A stretch of DNA of 64,000 bases from Aurantimonas sp965217685 (GCA_965217685.1 CBDCIZ010000003.1:1550001-1614000), one strand, 5' to 3'. Shown: positions 8,292 through 17,578, numbered from the stretch's first letter. Notes: a model not told the origin generated them from the letters alone. Numbers and translations are program-made.

Positions 8292-8401
8292 CCCCCCTCT
8301 GGCCTGCCGGCCATCTCCCCCGCAAGGGGGAGATTGGCAGCTTCGGCGGCGCATCCGATCTTTCCACCCGAGGGGGAGATGGCCGGCAGGCCAGAGGGGG
8401 G
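8292..8401. repeat. Large intergenic inverted repeat (rhizobial RIME/REP-like)
   Basis: Two perfect 30-base arms, 8292-8321 and 8372-8401, are exact reverse complements (outer part CCCCCCTCTGGCCTGCCGG). They are separated by 50 bases. A smaller nested hairpin (CTCCCCC-GCAA-GGGGGAG) sits at the inner edge of the left arm. The sequence strongly resembles the CCCCTCTG-CCTGCCGG-CATCTCCCCC intergenic mosaic elements I know from rhizobia. It lies between glcB and mmcB, where it could also end glcB transcription. Confidence 0.8.
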
Positions 8402-8501
8402 GCGCCGTAAAGCGCAAGCTCAAAAATCCGGCCGCGACGCAATGTTTCTGTTTCGTTCGATTTTTGCTTGTCTCTGAGACCAAGCCGGTTAGAATCGGAC
8501 C

Positions 8502-8996
8502 ATGCCGCTCGTCTCGCCCTTCCGCAACGATCCGCTCGTCGATGGCCGCCAGTCCGAGCGGGCGATGATGGTGCGGCGCGGGGTGCAGCGGCTGATGATC
8601 GCATTGCGCATCTCGCTTCTGCCGGAAATGCCGCTTGCTTCCGGCCGCCGCGCCGATCTCGTGTGCCTCACGGAAAAGGGCGAAATCGTCATTATCGAGA
8701 TCAAGACGTCGATCGAAGACTTTCGCGTCGACCGCAAATGGCCCGATTATCTCCAGCATTGCGACCGGCTCTATTTCGCCACCCATCCCGGCGTGCCGAC
8801 CGATATCTTTCCTGTGGAATGCGGCCTGATCGTTTCCGACGGCTATGGCGCCGAAATCCTGCGCGAAGCGCCGGAGGACAAACTCCCCGCCGCGACCCGC
8901 AGGGCGATGACCTTGCGCTTCGCGCGCCTGTCGGCAGACCGTCTCCTGCAGGCCGAGTGGGCGGCGCACCCGGCATCGGCTGAGTTTATCGGTTGA
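8502..8996 (+). CDS. mmcB: MmcB-family DNA repair protein
   Basis: Protein of 164 residues matching MmcB (COG5321), a small alphaproteobacterial protein linked to mitomycin C resistance, with a PD-(D/E)xK nuclease-like core. The core is visible as RRADLVCL (acidic residue at about 49) followed by EIVIIEIKTS, the E-x-K half of the motif, at about residues 60-69. Then come the family-typical DFRVDRKWPDYLQHCDRLYFA and FPVECGLIVSDGYGAEILRE. It is convergent with the actS-actR redox pair, a neighbourhood I recall from other rhizobia. Catalytic activity is inferred from the fold and not proven. Confidence 0.85.
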   Translation: MPLVSPFRNDPLVDGRQSERAMMVRRGVQRLMIALRISLLPEMPLASGRRADLVCLTEKGEIVIIEIKTSIEDFRVDRKWPDYLQHCDRLYFATHPGVPTDIFPVECGLIVSDGYGAEILREAPEDKLPAATRRAMTLRFARLSADRLLQAEWAAHPASAEFIG

Positions 8997-9043
8997 GCGT
9001 CAGCCGAGATAACTCGGAAGGGCGCTTTCGCTTCAACCGCCAC

Positions 9044-9064
9044 CTTCTCCCGATTCGGGAGAAG
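9044..9064. repeat. REP-like palindrome, third copy
   Basis: CTTCTCCCGA-T-TCGGGAGAAG, perfect 10-bp arms, between the convergent mmcB and actR genes. It has the same core as the copies at 4601 and 4753 and may serve as a transcript end for either gene. Confidence 0.65.
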
Positions 9065-9106
9065 AATGGCCCCCTGTCCTTCGCCGGCTCCTGCTTTAAT
9101 ACGCGC

Positions 9107-9694
9107 TCAGCGCGGTGCGCGCTTCGCCAGAATCCGTTGCAGCGTGCGCCGGTGCATCGACAGCCGACGCGCCGTTTCCGAGACATTGCGGTCGCAAAGC
9201 TCGTAAATGCGCTGGATATGTTCCCAGCGGACCCGGTCGGCCGACATCGGATTTTCCGGTGGTTCGGCCCGATCGCCCGCCTTGCGGTTCAGTGCCGCGA
9301 CCACTTCGTCGGCGTCCGCCGGCTTGGCGAGATAGTCGATCGCGCCGAGCTTGACCGCCGTAACGGCCGTTGCGATGTTGCCGTAGCCGGTCAGCACCAC
9401 GACGCGGGCGTCGTCGCGTTCGCGCTGCAATGCCTCGATCACGTCGAGGCCATTGCCGTCGCCGAGCCGCATGTCGACCACGGCGCAGGCCGGCGCCGAA
9501 GAGCGCAAGGCCGCAAGACCCTCCGACACGCTTTCGGCGGTAACGACGTCGAAGCCGCGTTGTTCGAGTGCGCGGCTCATGCGTTGCAGGAAGGGTCGGT
9601 CGTCGTCCACGAGCAGCAGCGAGCGCTCGCCAACGGGAAGCATCGGGCGTTCGAGTGTCGCCGTCATCGATTCGTCAAGCATATCGATCTCCAT
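9107..9694 (-). CDS. actR: Redox response regulator ActR/RegA
   Basis: Cytosolic two-component response regulator of 195 residues, partner of the ActS kinase encoded just upstream. The receiver domain (about residues 24-140) shows the acidic pair LLLVDDD and the phospho-acceptor aspartate at 74 in VVDMRLGDG, plus VVLTGYGN and the KPAD lysine. The C-terminus is the almost invariant RegA helix-turn-helix, ending SMHRRTLQRILAKRAPR. ATG 9694 was chosen because AGGA lies four bases upstream; an upstream in-frame ATG at 9736 adds 14 residues outside the family. RegA-type regulators control respiration, carbon and nitrogen metabolism in response to redox state. Its own gene is 260 bases from actS, so it may have a separate promoter. 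Confidence 0.93.
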   Translation of the reverse strand: MEIDMLDESMTATLERPMLPVGERSLLLVDDDRPFLQRMSRALEQRGFDVVTAESVSEGLAALRSSAPACAVVDMRLGDGNGLDVIEALQRERDDARVVVLTGYGNIATAVTAVKLGAIDYLAKPADADEVVAALNRKAGDRAEPPENPMSADRVRWEHIQRIYELCDRNVSETARRLSMHRRTLQRILAKRAPR

Positions 9695-9954
9695 CTGTTC
9701 CTGGGAAAAAGATGGCGTTGTCGACGTTCGCTTCAACAGTGCGCACGGATCGGTGATCGGTGCGTTTGCGCATAGCGAACACCCGACATTTCGAATGACG
9801 TCGTTCGATCCGGTTGCGGTGCCGGGATTTTCGGGAGCATTGGCGTGGCGGTGTGATCGCCGCCGGGCGCAGAACTTACATCATAGTCGGCTAAACAGCC
9901 GCCATCCAACCCGCTTCATCCAACCCGCTCGGGCAAGCTGCTCGGGCAAGAGCA

Positions 9955-11313
9955 TTATTCCAAAGGGGAAGGCTGGTGCGACTCGAACGTCTTGCGGGGC
10001 CAGGCGATCGTGACCTTGGCGCCGCGGCCGTCCGGGTTTGCCAGGGTCTGGCGGTTGGCAAAGACGATGCTTGCGCCGGAGCGTTCGAGCAGCGTCTTGG
10101 CGATGAAGACGCCGAGGCCGAGGCCGCCGCCGGCCTTGCGGTCCCGCGCCTCGCGGTCGTTCATGTACGGGTCGCCGATCCGCGCCAGAACTTCCGGCGA
10201 AAAGCCCGGCCCGTCGTCGAGAACGTCGATCCAGACGGTACTCTCGCTCCATCCCGCATGGACTGCCATGGCCGTATCGGCGAAGTCGACGGCGTTCTCG
10301 ACGATGTTGCCGAGGCCGTAGACGATGCCGGCGTTGCGCCGCGCCACCGGCTCGGGGCCCTGTCGCGCGACGACCTCCACCGCCGTGTCGACGCCGAAAT
10401 GGCGGTGTGGCTCGGTCACCTCGTCGATCAGCGACATGATCGACAGCTTCGACAGATGCGACTCGCTGGAGGATGAGAGCGAACTCAGCTGCCGCAGAAT
10501 GGCACGGCAGCGCTCCGACTGCTCCACCAGAAGGTCGATATCCTCGCGATGGGCGTCGTCCATCCTCAAATCGTGCTGCATCTCCTTGGAGACGAGGGCG
10601 ATGGTGGCGAGCGGCGTGCCGAGTTCATGGGCGGCGGCGGCGGCCAGTCCGTCCAGCGCTGAAAGGTGTTGTTCCCGCTGCAGGACAAGCTCCGTGGCGC
10701 TGAGCGCGTCGGCCAAAGCGCGGGATTCGGCGGCGACCCGGTAGATATAGATCGACGAGAAGACCAGCGTGGTGACGATGGCGAACCACAGGCCGCCGAC
10801 ATAGCTCGGCGGCAGTGCCAGTTCATGGCCGGGGAGCCACGGCACCGGCAGATGGAAGAAGGCGAGCAGTGTCGTCGCCGCGACCGCGAGCACGCCGAGG
10901 CCGACGGTGGTCAGCGGCGGCTGCGTCGCCGAGGCGATGATCGACGGCACCACGAGGAACACCGTGAACGGATTCTGGATGCCGCCGGTCAGGAGCATGA
11001 GACCGGTCGGCTGCAGGATGTCGAAGGTGAGAACGGCGGCCGCCGCCGTCTGCGACAGGCGCCGGCTCGCCGGATAGCTGAAGGTGAGATAGACGTTGAG
11101 CGCCGCCGAAAGCCCGACCAGCATTAGGCAGTAGCCCACCGGATAGGGCCACCACAGCCCCCATGCGACGAAGACGCAGGCGGCCGTCTGGCCCATCACG
11201 GACAGCCAGCGCAGGCGCACGAGTGTCGCCAGGCGCAGCCGCTGGCTTTCGCTCATCTTGGTGATGAAGGCCGGAAGTTTGAGATCGAAGCTGGCGCGTG
11301 TGGTCTGTTCCAT
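9955..11313 (-). CDS. actS: Redox sensor histidine kinase ActS/RegB
   Basis: Membrane sensor kinase of 452 residues. About six transmembrane segments occupy residues 30-205, with the quinone-sensing GGIQNPF motif between two of them. The dimerisation/phospho-acceptor box is AAAAHELGTPLATIALVSKE. It is followed by SERCRAILRQL, whose cysteine corresponds to the redox-active cysteine of RegB, so both known sensing features are present. The ATP-binding domain has the N box (GNIVENAVDFA), DDGPGF and GGGLGLGVFIAKTLL. ATG 11313 gives the family N-terminus; its ribosome site is weak. The gene is followed on the same strand by actR, without the senC/prrC gene that sits between them in some relatives. 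Confidence 0.93.
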   Translation of the reverse strand: MEQTTRASFDLKLPAFITKMSESQRLRLATLVRLRWLSVMGQTAACVFVAWGLWWPYPVGYCLMLVGLSAALNVYLTFSYPASRRLSQTAAAAVLTFDILQPTGLMLLTGGIQNPFTVFLVVPSIIASATQPPLTTVGLGVLAVAATTLLAFFHLPVPWLPGHELALPPSYVGGLWFAIVTTLVFSSIYIYRVAAESRALADALSATELVLQREQHLSALDGLAAAAAHELGTPLATIALVSKEMQHDLRMDDAHREDIDLLVEQSERCRAILRQLSSLSSSSESHLSKLSIMSLIDEVTEPHRHFGVDTAVEVVARQGPEPVARRNAGIVYGLGNIVENAVDFADTAMAVHAGWSESTVWIDVLDDGPGFSPEVLARIGDPYMNDREARDRKAGGGLGLGVFIAKTLLERSGASIVFANRQTLANPDGRGAKVTIAWPRKTFESHQPSPLE

Positions 11314-11727
11314 CGGGGATTTCGGCCTGGGGATGAGTTCTGGATCTGCGTATTGCCGTTCGGTCGGTCCAGCGACCCAACAGCGCTGAAGCTCGTCCCA
11401 TTCGGCCCCGATTGCAAATGCGATGCCGTGTCGCGGGCCCGGTTGCCGAATATCGTCGACCGGTTTTCTACAGGCCTGCGGTTTTCCTGGGGCCTCCGGA
11501 CGACCCGCCGCTCCGGAGACAGGGGTTAAAGCCGCGCAACGACAAGCGGTCTCGCAGCGACGAAGGGCGAACCGCTGCGGCCACATCGATCGACGCTCGG
11601 GCCACGGTTGGGTAGACAGGAATTCATGCCGCATCCGCCCGGATGGAACCCGATGGCCTCCCGAACCCTTTGCCCCACGAACCCTTTGCCACACCTTACG
11701 AACACCACGGAATGAAGGAGCTACTCC
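11314..11727. other. Divergent intergenic region, actS / DUF892 gene
   Basis: No gene recognised. It must carry both divergent promoters. The only structure I see is a direct repeat at 11662-11690. I found no convincing EcfG-type or sigma-70 element in front of the DUF892 gene. Confidence 0.5.
11662..11690. repeat. 13-bp direct repeat upstream of DUF892 gene
   Basis: CGAACCCTTTGCC occurs at 11662-11674 and 11678-11690 (16-bp period), 38 bases before the ATG at 11728. The unit resembles the GAACGCYTTGCCC repeats upstream of polA. Confidence 0.6.
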
Positions 11728-12225
11728 ATGGCTATTGCCCATCTCAAGGACGTCTATCTCGACCAACTCGAGGACATCTACAGCGCCAACAGCCAAGCGA
11801 TGAAGGTGACGAAGGAACTGGCGGACGCCGCCAAGGATAAAGACTTGAAGGATGCGTTGCACGCCGGCGTCGACGGCATCGAACAGGGCATGGCTGCGCT
11901 GAAGGGCATCATCACCGCCCATGGCGGCGACCCAAAGGGCGAATTCTGCAAGGGCATGGAGGGTCTGGTGAAGGAGGCCCGCTCGCACGGCATCGAGGAG
12001 GACATCTCCGATCCGGACGCCCGCGACGCGATGATCATCACCCAGTACCAGCGCATGGCCCATTACGCGATCGCCGGCTATGGCTGCCTCGTCGCCTTCG
12101 CCAAGCGCCTCGATCTCAAGGAGGATGCCCAGAAGTTGCAGAAATGCCTGGACGAGACCTATGGCGGAGACGATCACATGACCAAGCTCGCCACCGGCGG
12201 CATTAACAAGGCCGCGGTCAGCTGA
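11728..12225 (+). CDS. Ferritin-like DUF892 protein (YciE/YciF family)
   Basis: Protein of 165 residues matching the YciE/YciF (DUF892) family, helical bundle proteins with a ferritin-like diiron site, often induced by general stress. Typical segments are HLKDVYLDQLEDIYSAN at the start, ALHAGVDGIEQGMAALKGII in the middle and DAMIITQYQRMAHYAIAGYG near residue 110. The Glu/His residues that would bind metal are retained. GGAGCT lies seven bases before the ATG. The gene stands alone between the divergent actS and the convergent ilvD, and ends in a shared terminator. The physiological role is unproven. Confidence 0.87.
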   Translation: MAIAHLKDVYLDQLEDIYSANSQAMKVTKELADAAKDKDLKDALHAGVDGIEQGMAALKGIITAHGGDPKGEFCKGMEGLVKEARSHGIEEDISDPDARDAMIITQYQRMAHYAIAGYGCLVAFAKRLDLKEDAQKLQKCLDETYGGDDHMTKLATGGINKAAVS

Positions 12226-12247
12226 TCGAACGGCTTTTTGACGAACG

Positions 12248-12282
12248 AAAATGGCCGCCGGGGCATTTCCGGCGGCCATTTT
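12248..12282. terminator. Bidirectional terminator between DUF892 gene and ilvD
   Basis: A 14-bp perfect stem (AAAATGGCCGCCGG, 12248-12261, with its complement at 12269-12282) and a 7-base loop lie between two convergent genes. The stem is capped by A4/T4 tracts, so it can act on both strands. Confidence 0.82.
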
Positions 12283-12318
12283 CACGTCCGGCGTTCAGGC
12301 CAGCGCCTGGGCCACTCG

Positions 12319-14151
12319 TCAGTCGACGACACGCACCGCGCCTTTGGAGGCGCTGGTGGTCAGCGCCGCATAGGCCCTGAGTGCCGTGGTGATCTTGCGC
12401 TTGCGGGTTTCCGCCGGCTTCCAGCCGGCCGCCTCCTGCGCCTCGCGGCGCCGGGCGAGTTCCGCATCCTCGACGGCGAGATGGATCGAACGGTTCGGAA
12501 TGTCGATCTCGATCATGTCGCCCTCGCGCACCAGCCCGATCGTGCCGCCCTCGGCCGCTTCCGGCGAGACATGGCCGATCGAAAGCCCCGAGGAGCCGCC
12601 GGAAAACCGCCCGTCGGTGACGAGGGCGCAGGCCTTTCCGAGCCCCTTCGATTTCAGGTAGCTCGTCGGATAGAGCATCTCCTGCATGCCGGGGCCGCCG
12701 CGTGGACCCTCGTAGCGGATGAGGACGATGTTGCCCTTCTTCACCTCGTTCGACAGGATCGCCTTCACCGAGGCATCCTGGCTTTCGAAAATGCGGGCCG
12801 GGCCCTTGAAGGTGAGGATCGAGGCGTCGACGCCCGCCGTCTTTACGATGCAGCCGTCTTCCGCCAGATTGCCGTACAGCACGGCGAGCCCGCCATCGGG
12901 CGAATAGGCGTGGTCCTTGTCGCGGATGACGCCCGCCGCGCGGTCGTCGTCGAGCGTCGGGTAACGGCGCTCCTGGCTGAACGCGACCTGGGTCGGAACG
13001 CCGCCTGGCGCGGCGCGGAAGAAGTCGTGGACCGAAGTGCTCGAGGTGCGTATGACGTCCCAGCGCTCCAGCGCGGCGCTCAGGGATTCGGCATGGATCG
13101 AGCCGACATCGGTGTGGAGCAGCCCGGCCCGGTCGAGTTCGCCGAGGATTCCCATGATGCCGCCGGCCCGGTGGACGTCCTCCATGTGGACGTTGGCGAC
13201 GGCCGGCGCGACCTTGCAGAGCACCGGGACCCGGCGCGACAGCCGGTCGATGTCTGACATGGTGAAGCCGACCTCGCCCTCATGGGCGGCGGCGAGCAGA
13301 TGCAGCACCGTGTTGGTCGAGCCGCCCATGGCGATGTCGAGCGTCATGGCGTTTTCGAACGCCTTGAACGAGGCGACCGCGCGCGGCAGGACGGAATAAT
13401 CGTCCTCCTCGTAGTGGCGGCGGGCGAGATCGACGATCAGATGTCCGGCCTCGACGAAGAGCCGCTTGCGGTCGGCGTGGGTGGCCAGCGTCGAGCCGTT
13501 GCCGGGGAGCGCCAGGCCGAGGGCTTCGGTCAGGCAGTTCATCGAGTTGGCCGTGAACATGCCCGAGCAGGAGCCGCAGGTCGGGCAGGCCGAACGCTCG
13601 ATGGCCGCGACCTCTTCGTCGGACACCCGGTCGTCGGCCGCGGCCACCATCGCGTCGACGAGATCGAGTTTCTTTTCCTTGCCCTCCCAGACGACTTTGC
13701 CGGCCTCCATCGGGCCGCCGGAGACGAACACCACCGGAATATTGAGGCGCAGCGCCGCCATCAGCATGCCGGGGGTGATCTTGTCGCAATTGGAGATGCA
13801 GACCATGGCGTCGGCGCAATGGGCGTTGACCATGTATTCGACCGAGTCGGCGATGATCTCGCGCGACGGCAGCGAATAAAGCATGCCGTCATGGCCCATG
13901 GCGATGCCGTCGTCGACGGCGATGGTGTTGAACTCCTTGGCCACGCCTCCTGCCGCCTCGATCTCGCGCGCCACCAGCTGGCCGAGATCCTTCAGGTGGA
14001 CATGGCCGGGCACGAACTGGGTGAAGGAGTTGACGACGGCGATGATCGGCTTGCCGAAATCGCCGTCCTTCATGCCGGTGGCGCGCCACAGGCCGCGGGC
14101 GCCGGCCATGTTGCGGCCATGGGTGGTGGTGCGGGAGCGATAGACGGGCAT
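12319..14151 (-). CDS. ilvD: Dihydroxy-acid dehydratase
   Basis: Converts dihydroxyisovalerate and dihydroxymethylvalerate to the 2-keto acids in valine, leucine and isoleucine synthesis. It is a cytosolic Fe-S enzyme of 610 residues, the usual length. The start MPVYRSRTTTHGRNMAGARG is typical. Cluster and metal ligands are visible in VCISNCDKITPGM and SACPTCGSCSGMFTANSMN, and the C-terminal catalytic loop in TDGRFSGGSSG. It is transcribed away from hrpB with a 92-base gap and ends at a strong terminator shared with the DUF892 gene. No other ilv genes are close, so it is probably transcribed alone or after hrpB. Confidence 0.97.
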   Translation of the reverse strand: MPVYRSRTTTHGRNMAGARGLWRATGMKDGDFGKPIIAVVNSFTQFVPGHVHLKDLGQLVAREIEAAGGVAKEFNTIAVDDGIAMGHDGMLYSLPSREIIADSVEYMVNAHCADAMVCISNCDKITPGMLMAALRLNIPVVFVSGGPMEAGKVVWEGKEKKLDLVDAMVAAADDRVSDEEVAAIERSACPTCGSCSGMFTANSMNCLTEALGLALPGNGSTLATHADRKRLFVEAGHLIVDLARRHYEEDDYSVLPRAVASFKAFENAMTLDIAMGGSTNTVLHLLAAAHEGEVGFTMSDIDRLSRRVPVLCKVAPAVANVHMEDVHRAGGIMGILGELDRAGLLHTDVGSIHAESLSAALERWDVIRTSSTSVHDFFRAAPGGVPTQVAFSQERRYPTLDDDRAAGVIRDKDHAYSPDGGLAVLYGNLAEDGCIVKTAGVDASILTFKGPARIFESQDASVKAILSNEVKKGNIVLIRYEGPRGGPGMQEMLYPTSYLKSKGLGKACALVTDGRFSGGSSGLSIGHVSPEAAEGGTIGLVREGDMIEIDIPNRSIHLAVEDAELARRREAQEAAGWKPAETRKRKITTALRAYAALTTSASKGAVRVVD

Positions 14152-14243
14152 GATCAGTCTGCCTTGCGAATAGGGACTGGCGATGGCTTATACCCGTGGA
14201 CGCACGGGGAAAACCCCTGTTGCCTATCCAGCCGGCACATCGC

Positions 14244-16862
14244 TCACCCGCGCCGCTTCGCCCGTGCCGTCGGGGCGGCGTTGGCCGGGTCCTCGGGCCA
14301 TTCATGGCGCGGATAGCGGCCGCGCAGATCGGCGCGGACATCGGCCCAGGAGCCGGCCCAGAAGCCGGGCAGGTCGCGCGTCACCTGGATCGGCCGATGC
14401 GCCGGCGACAGCAGCTCGACGGTCAGCGGCAGTCGCCCGTCGGCGATTGCCGGATGGTCCCTCAGGCCAAACAGCTCCTGGACGCGGATCGCCAGCACCG
14501 GCTGCTCGTCCTCGTAGCGGATCGGCACATGCGAGCCGGTCGGTGCGGTGAAATGCGACGGGGCCAGGTCGTCGAGCCGGCCGGCATGAGCGGCCGGAAC
14601 GAGACCGCGCAACGCGTCGGCCAGGGCGCCCGGCGCGATGTCCGACAAAGCTGCAACGCCCGGCAGATAAGGCATCAGCCAGTCGTCCAGCGCGGCAAGG
14701 AGGGCGGGCTCCGACAGGTTCGGCCAGTCCCCTGTGCCGGAAACGGTCGCGCTTTCGCCCCGGCGCGATCCCGCAAGTTCGGCCGGGCTCGCCCCGCCCA
14801 TGGCGTTGGCGAGGAACCGCAGCCGCGCCAGAAGGCGTTCGCCGTCCTTGCCGAACGGCAGGCTCTTGAGGCCCAGCTGGCGGATGCCGGCGGCGAGCGC
14901 CGCCGCCGTCCGCGCGCCCGCCGGCGTGGGGATCGGCGCCTGCCCCAGCACAGCCCGGCCGATCCGTCGCACGCGCCGCGCCCGGACCGCGCGGGCCGAA
15001 CGATCGAATTCGACCACATCCTCGGTGACCCCGCGTGCCGCGAAGATCGCGTCGATGTCGGCCTGGCCGAGCGCTGCGGCGGAAAAGATCCGGCCGTCCT
15101 TCGCCTGGCCCTGAAGGTCGGCGACGACGAGAAAGGTTTCGCGCGACAGCGGCGAGGACGCCTCGACCATGCCGCCGCGGCCGTTCGACAGGACGAAATG
15201 CCCGGCCGCGCCGCGCTGGACGGCAATGCGGTCGGGGTAGGCGAGCGCCAGAAGCGGGCCGGAATCGATCGACGCCGAAGGCGATCCCTTCGCGGGATCG
15301 CCCCCCGAGCTGGCGTTTCCCGAACCCGAATGGGCGGCGATCCGTTTGGCCAGCATCTCGGCGTCGCGCGCCCGTTGGCCTCGATCGGCTCGCCAGAAGC
15401 GCAGGCGTTCGGCCAGATCGACGGCGCTGCCTCCGAGGCCGCGCTCGGTGAGGAGCACCGCGATGCGCGCGGCGGCGCGCCGGGCTTGCGTCGCTTCGTT
15501 GACGGTGACGGCTCCGGCCGCCTGTGGCGCGTCGACGACCATGCGGGCGAGCCGCGGCGGCAGCGGCAATTGCCGCATGGCTTCGCCGCCGGGCGTCAGG
15601 CGGCCGGTTTCGCTCAGGGCGCCGAGTTCGCCCAGAAGCACCCGCGCCTCGGCGATGGCGGCGGCGGGCGGCGGGTCGAGGAAGGCAAGGTCGGCGGGTT
15701 CGGCGACGCCCCAGGCGGCGCAGTCGAGAACGAGGCCGGAAAGGTCGGTCGCCAGGATTTCCGGTCGGTCGAAGGCATCGAGGGCGCCGGTCTGCTCGGC
15801 CCGCCACAAACGGATCGCGACGCCAGGCGCGGTACGACCCGCGCGGCCGGCCCGCTGGTCGGCGGCGGCTTTGGAGACGCGCACGGTCTCAAGCCGCGAC
15901 AGGCCCGTCGCCGGCTCGAAGACCGGCAGGCGGCGCAGTCCTGAATCGACGACGACGGTCACCCCATCGATGGTCAGCGACGTTTCGGCGATGGATGTCG
16001 CGAGCACCACCTTTCGCGTGCCTTCCGGCGCCGGGCGGATCGCCCGATCCTGCACCGCCGCATCGAGCGCGCCGTAGAGCGGAGCGACATGGACATTCGC
16101 CTCGACTTTGCCGGCCAAGCGTTCGGCGACGCGTTCGATTTCACGCTGGCCCGGCAGGAAGACGAGGAGGCTGCCGATCTCGCTCTTCAGTGCGTCGAGG
16201 ACGGCGCCCGCCACGCTATCCTCGATGCGCTCGGTGGCTGGACAGTCGCGGTGGCGGATGGCGACGGGATAGGCTCGGCCGAGACTTTCGATGACCGGCG
16301 CCTCGCCGAGGAGCCTTGCCACCCTGGCGCCGTCGAGGGTCGCGGACATGACGAGGAGGGTAAGGTCCTCGCGCAGGGCCGAGGCGACGTCGAGGGCGAG
16401 CGCCAGGCCGAAATCGCCGTCCAGCGAGCGCTCGTGGAACTCGTCGAAGAGGATGGTGCCGATACCGGAAAGCTCGGGATCGGAGAGGATCATCCGGGTA
16501 AGCACGCCTTCGGTGACGACCTCGATGCGCGTCGCCTTCGAGATCTTCGTGTCGAGCCGCATGCGCCAGCCGATCGTCTCGCCGACCTGTTCGCCGAGGA
16601 GATCGGCCATCCGCCGGGCGGCGGCGCGGGCGGCGAGCCGACGAGGCTCGACCAGAATGATCTTGCGGGCCTCGGGAGGCATCTGCGCAAGGAGATGCAG
16701 CGGCACGAGCGTGGTCTTGCCGGCGCCGGGCGGCGCGACGAGCACGGCGCGGCGATGAATGGCGAGCGCGGCCGACAGGTCGTCGAGGACGTCCGAGACC
16801 GGCAGGCGCGGCAGCTTCGGCCGGAGGGACGGCGTACTGGGAGGCGTGCGGGACGGCGTCAT
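14244..16862 (-). CDS. hrpB: ATP-dependent helicase HrpB
   Basis: DEAH-type RNA helicase of 872 residues. The helicase core occupies the first ~450 residues: Walker A APPGAGKTTLVPL, motif II DEFHERSLDGDF, motif III MSATLDG, LVFLPGQREI, and motif VI DQRAGRAGRTAPG. The C-terminal half is the HrpB-specific region, with PGFWAGSWADVRADLRGRYP near the end. Length is normal for HrpB (about 810-870). It begins 38 bases after the end of the ynjD-like ATPase gene on the same strand, so it may share that operon's transcript. The substrate RNA of HrpB is poorly defined. Confidence 0.94.
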   Translation of the reverse strand: MTPSRTPPSTPSLRPKLPRLPVSDVLDDLSAALAIHRRAVLVAPPGAGKTTLVPLHLLAQMPPEARKIILVEPRRLAARAAARRMADLLGEQVGETIGWRMRLDTKISKATRIEVVTEGVLTRMILSDPELSGIGTILFDEFHERSLDGDFGLALALDVASALREDLTLLVMSATLDGARVARLLGEAPVIESLGRAYPVAIRHRDCPATERIEDSVAGAVLDALKSEIGSLLVFLPGQREIERVAERLAGKVEANVHVAPLYGALDAAVQDRAIRPAPEGTRKVVLATSIAETSLTIDGVTVVVDSGLRRLPVFEPATGLSRLETVRVSKAAADQRAGRAGRTAPGVAIRLWRAEQTGALDAFDRPEILATDLSGLVLDCAAWGVAEPADLAFLDPPPAAAIAEARVLLGELGALSETGRLTPGGEAMRQLPLPPRLARMVVDAPQAAGAVTVNEATQARRAAARIAVLLTERGLGGSAVDLAERLRFWRADRGQRARDAEMLAKRIAAHSGSGNASSGGDPAKGSPSASIDSGPLLALAYPDRIAVQRGAAGHFVLSNGRGGMVEASSPLSRETFLVVADLQGQAKDGRIFSAAALGQADIDAIFAARGVTEDVVEFDRSARAVRARRVRRIGRAVLGQAPIPTPAGARTAAALAAGIRQLGLKSLPFGKDGERLLARLRFLANAMGGASPAELAGSRRGESATVSGTGDWPNLSEPALLAALDDWLMPYLPGVAALSDIAPGALADALRGLVPAAHAGRLDDLAPSHFTAPTGSHVPIRYEDEQPVLAIRVQELFGLRDHPAIADGRLPLTVELLSPAHRPIQVTRDLPGFWAGSWADVRADLRGRYPRHEWPEDPANAAPTARAKRRG

Positions 16863-16900
16863 CGGGCCGGATGCGCAGACGGGGATCGGCGTCTCATCGG

Positions 16901-17578
16901 TCAGCTCGCAGGGTCATGGGCGAGTTCCACGATCGGGCCGCCTGCGGCCTCCGCGTCCTCGCGATCGTGGGTGACGAGCAGCGCCGGGATCCGCCGTTCG
17001 GCGACGAGCCCGAAGACCAGGGCGCGCACGGTCTGGCGCAGATCGGCGTCGAGCCGCGAGAACGGCTCGTCGAGAAGCAGCGCCCGCGGTTCGGCGAGCA
17101 GCGTGCGGGCCAACGCCACCCGCGCCGCCTGGCCGCCGGACAGGGTCGCGGGATCGCGTGCGAAATGGCCGGTGAGCCCGACCTTCTCGAGCATCGCCTC
17201 TGCCGCGTTTCGACGCGCGGCACGCCCTTTGAGGCTTTCCCGGATGGCAAAGAGCAGATTGTCCCCGACCGACATGTGCGGATAGAGCAGCGCGTCCTGG
17301 AAGAGGAGGCCGATATGGCGTCTTTCCGGTGGAAGCCCCAGGAGATCCTGCCCACCAAGCACCACCCGGCCTGTTGCGGTGAAGGCCGGATCGAGAAAGC
17401 CGGCGATCAGCGCGAAAAGCGTCGACTTGCCCGAGCCGGAGGGACCCATGACGCTCAGGGTTTCGCCCGGGGCGATCGTGCGGTCGAGCGACAGGAGGCG
17501 GTGCGGCCCGAGCGCGATCGCGACGGATTGCAGTTGCAGGCCGGTGCCGGGCGTTCGGTTCGCGCTTGTCGTCGTCAT
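16901..17578 (-). CDS. ynjD: ABC transporter ATPase, YnjD type
   Basis: ATP-binding subunit of 225 residues for the importer encoded by the two upstream genes. Walker A is MGPSGSGKSTLFALIAG (about residues 35-50), the Q-loop IGLLFQDALLYPHM, the signature LSGGQAARVALARTLL and Walker B ALLLDEPFSRLD, with the switch histidine in LLVTHDREDAEA. The ATG at 17578 overlaps the permease stop by four bases (ATGA), showing translational coupling. It is shorter than general sugar or iron ATPases because it lacks a C-terminal regulatory domain, as in YnjD and ThiQ. Membership of the YnjBCD group rests mainly on the receptor and permease. Confidence 0.88.
   Translation of the reverse strand: MTTTSANRTPGTGLQLQSVAIALGPHRLLSLDRTIAPGETLSVMGPSGSGKSTLFALIAGFLDPAFTATGRVVLGGQDLLGLPPERRHIGLLFQDALLYPHMSVGDNLLFAIRESLKGRAARRNAAEAMLEKVGLTGHFARDPATLSGGQAARVALARTLLAEPRALLLDEPFSRLDADLRQTVRALVFGLVAERRIPALLVTHDREDAEAAGGPIVELAHDPAS

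Noticed and set aside
11640..11670. Possible EcfG (general stress) promoter GGAAC before the DUF892 gene.
   Set aside because: No GTT-type -10 is found at 16-18 bases; the match stops at the -35.
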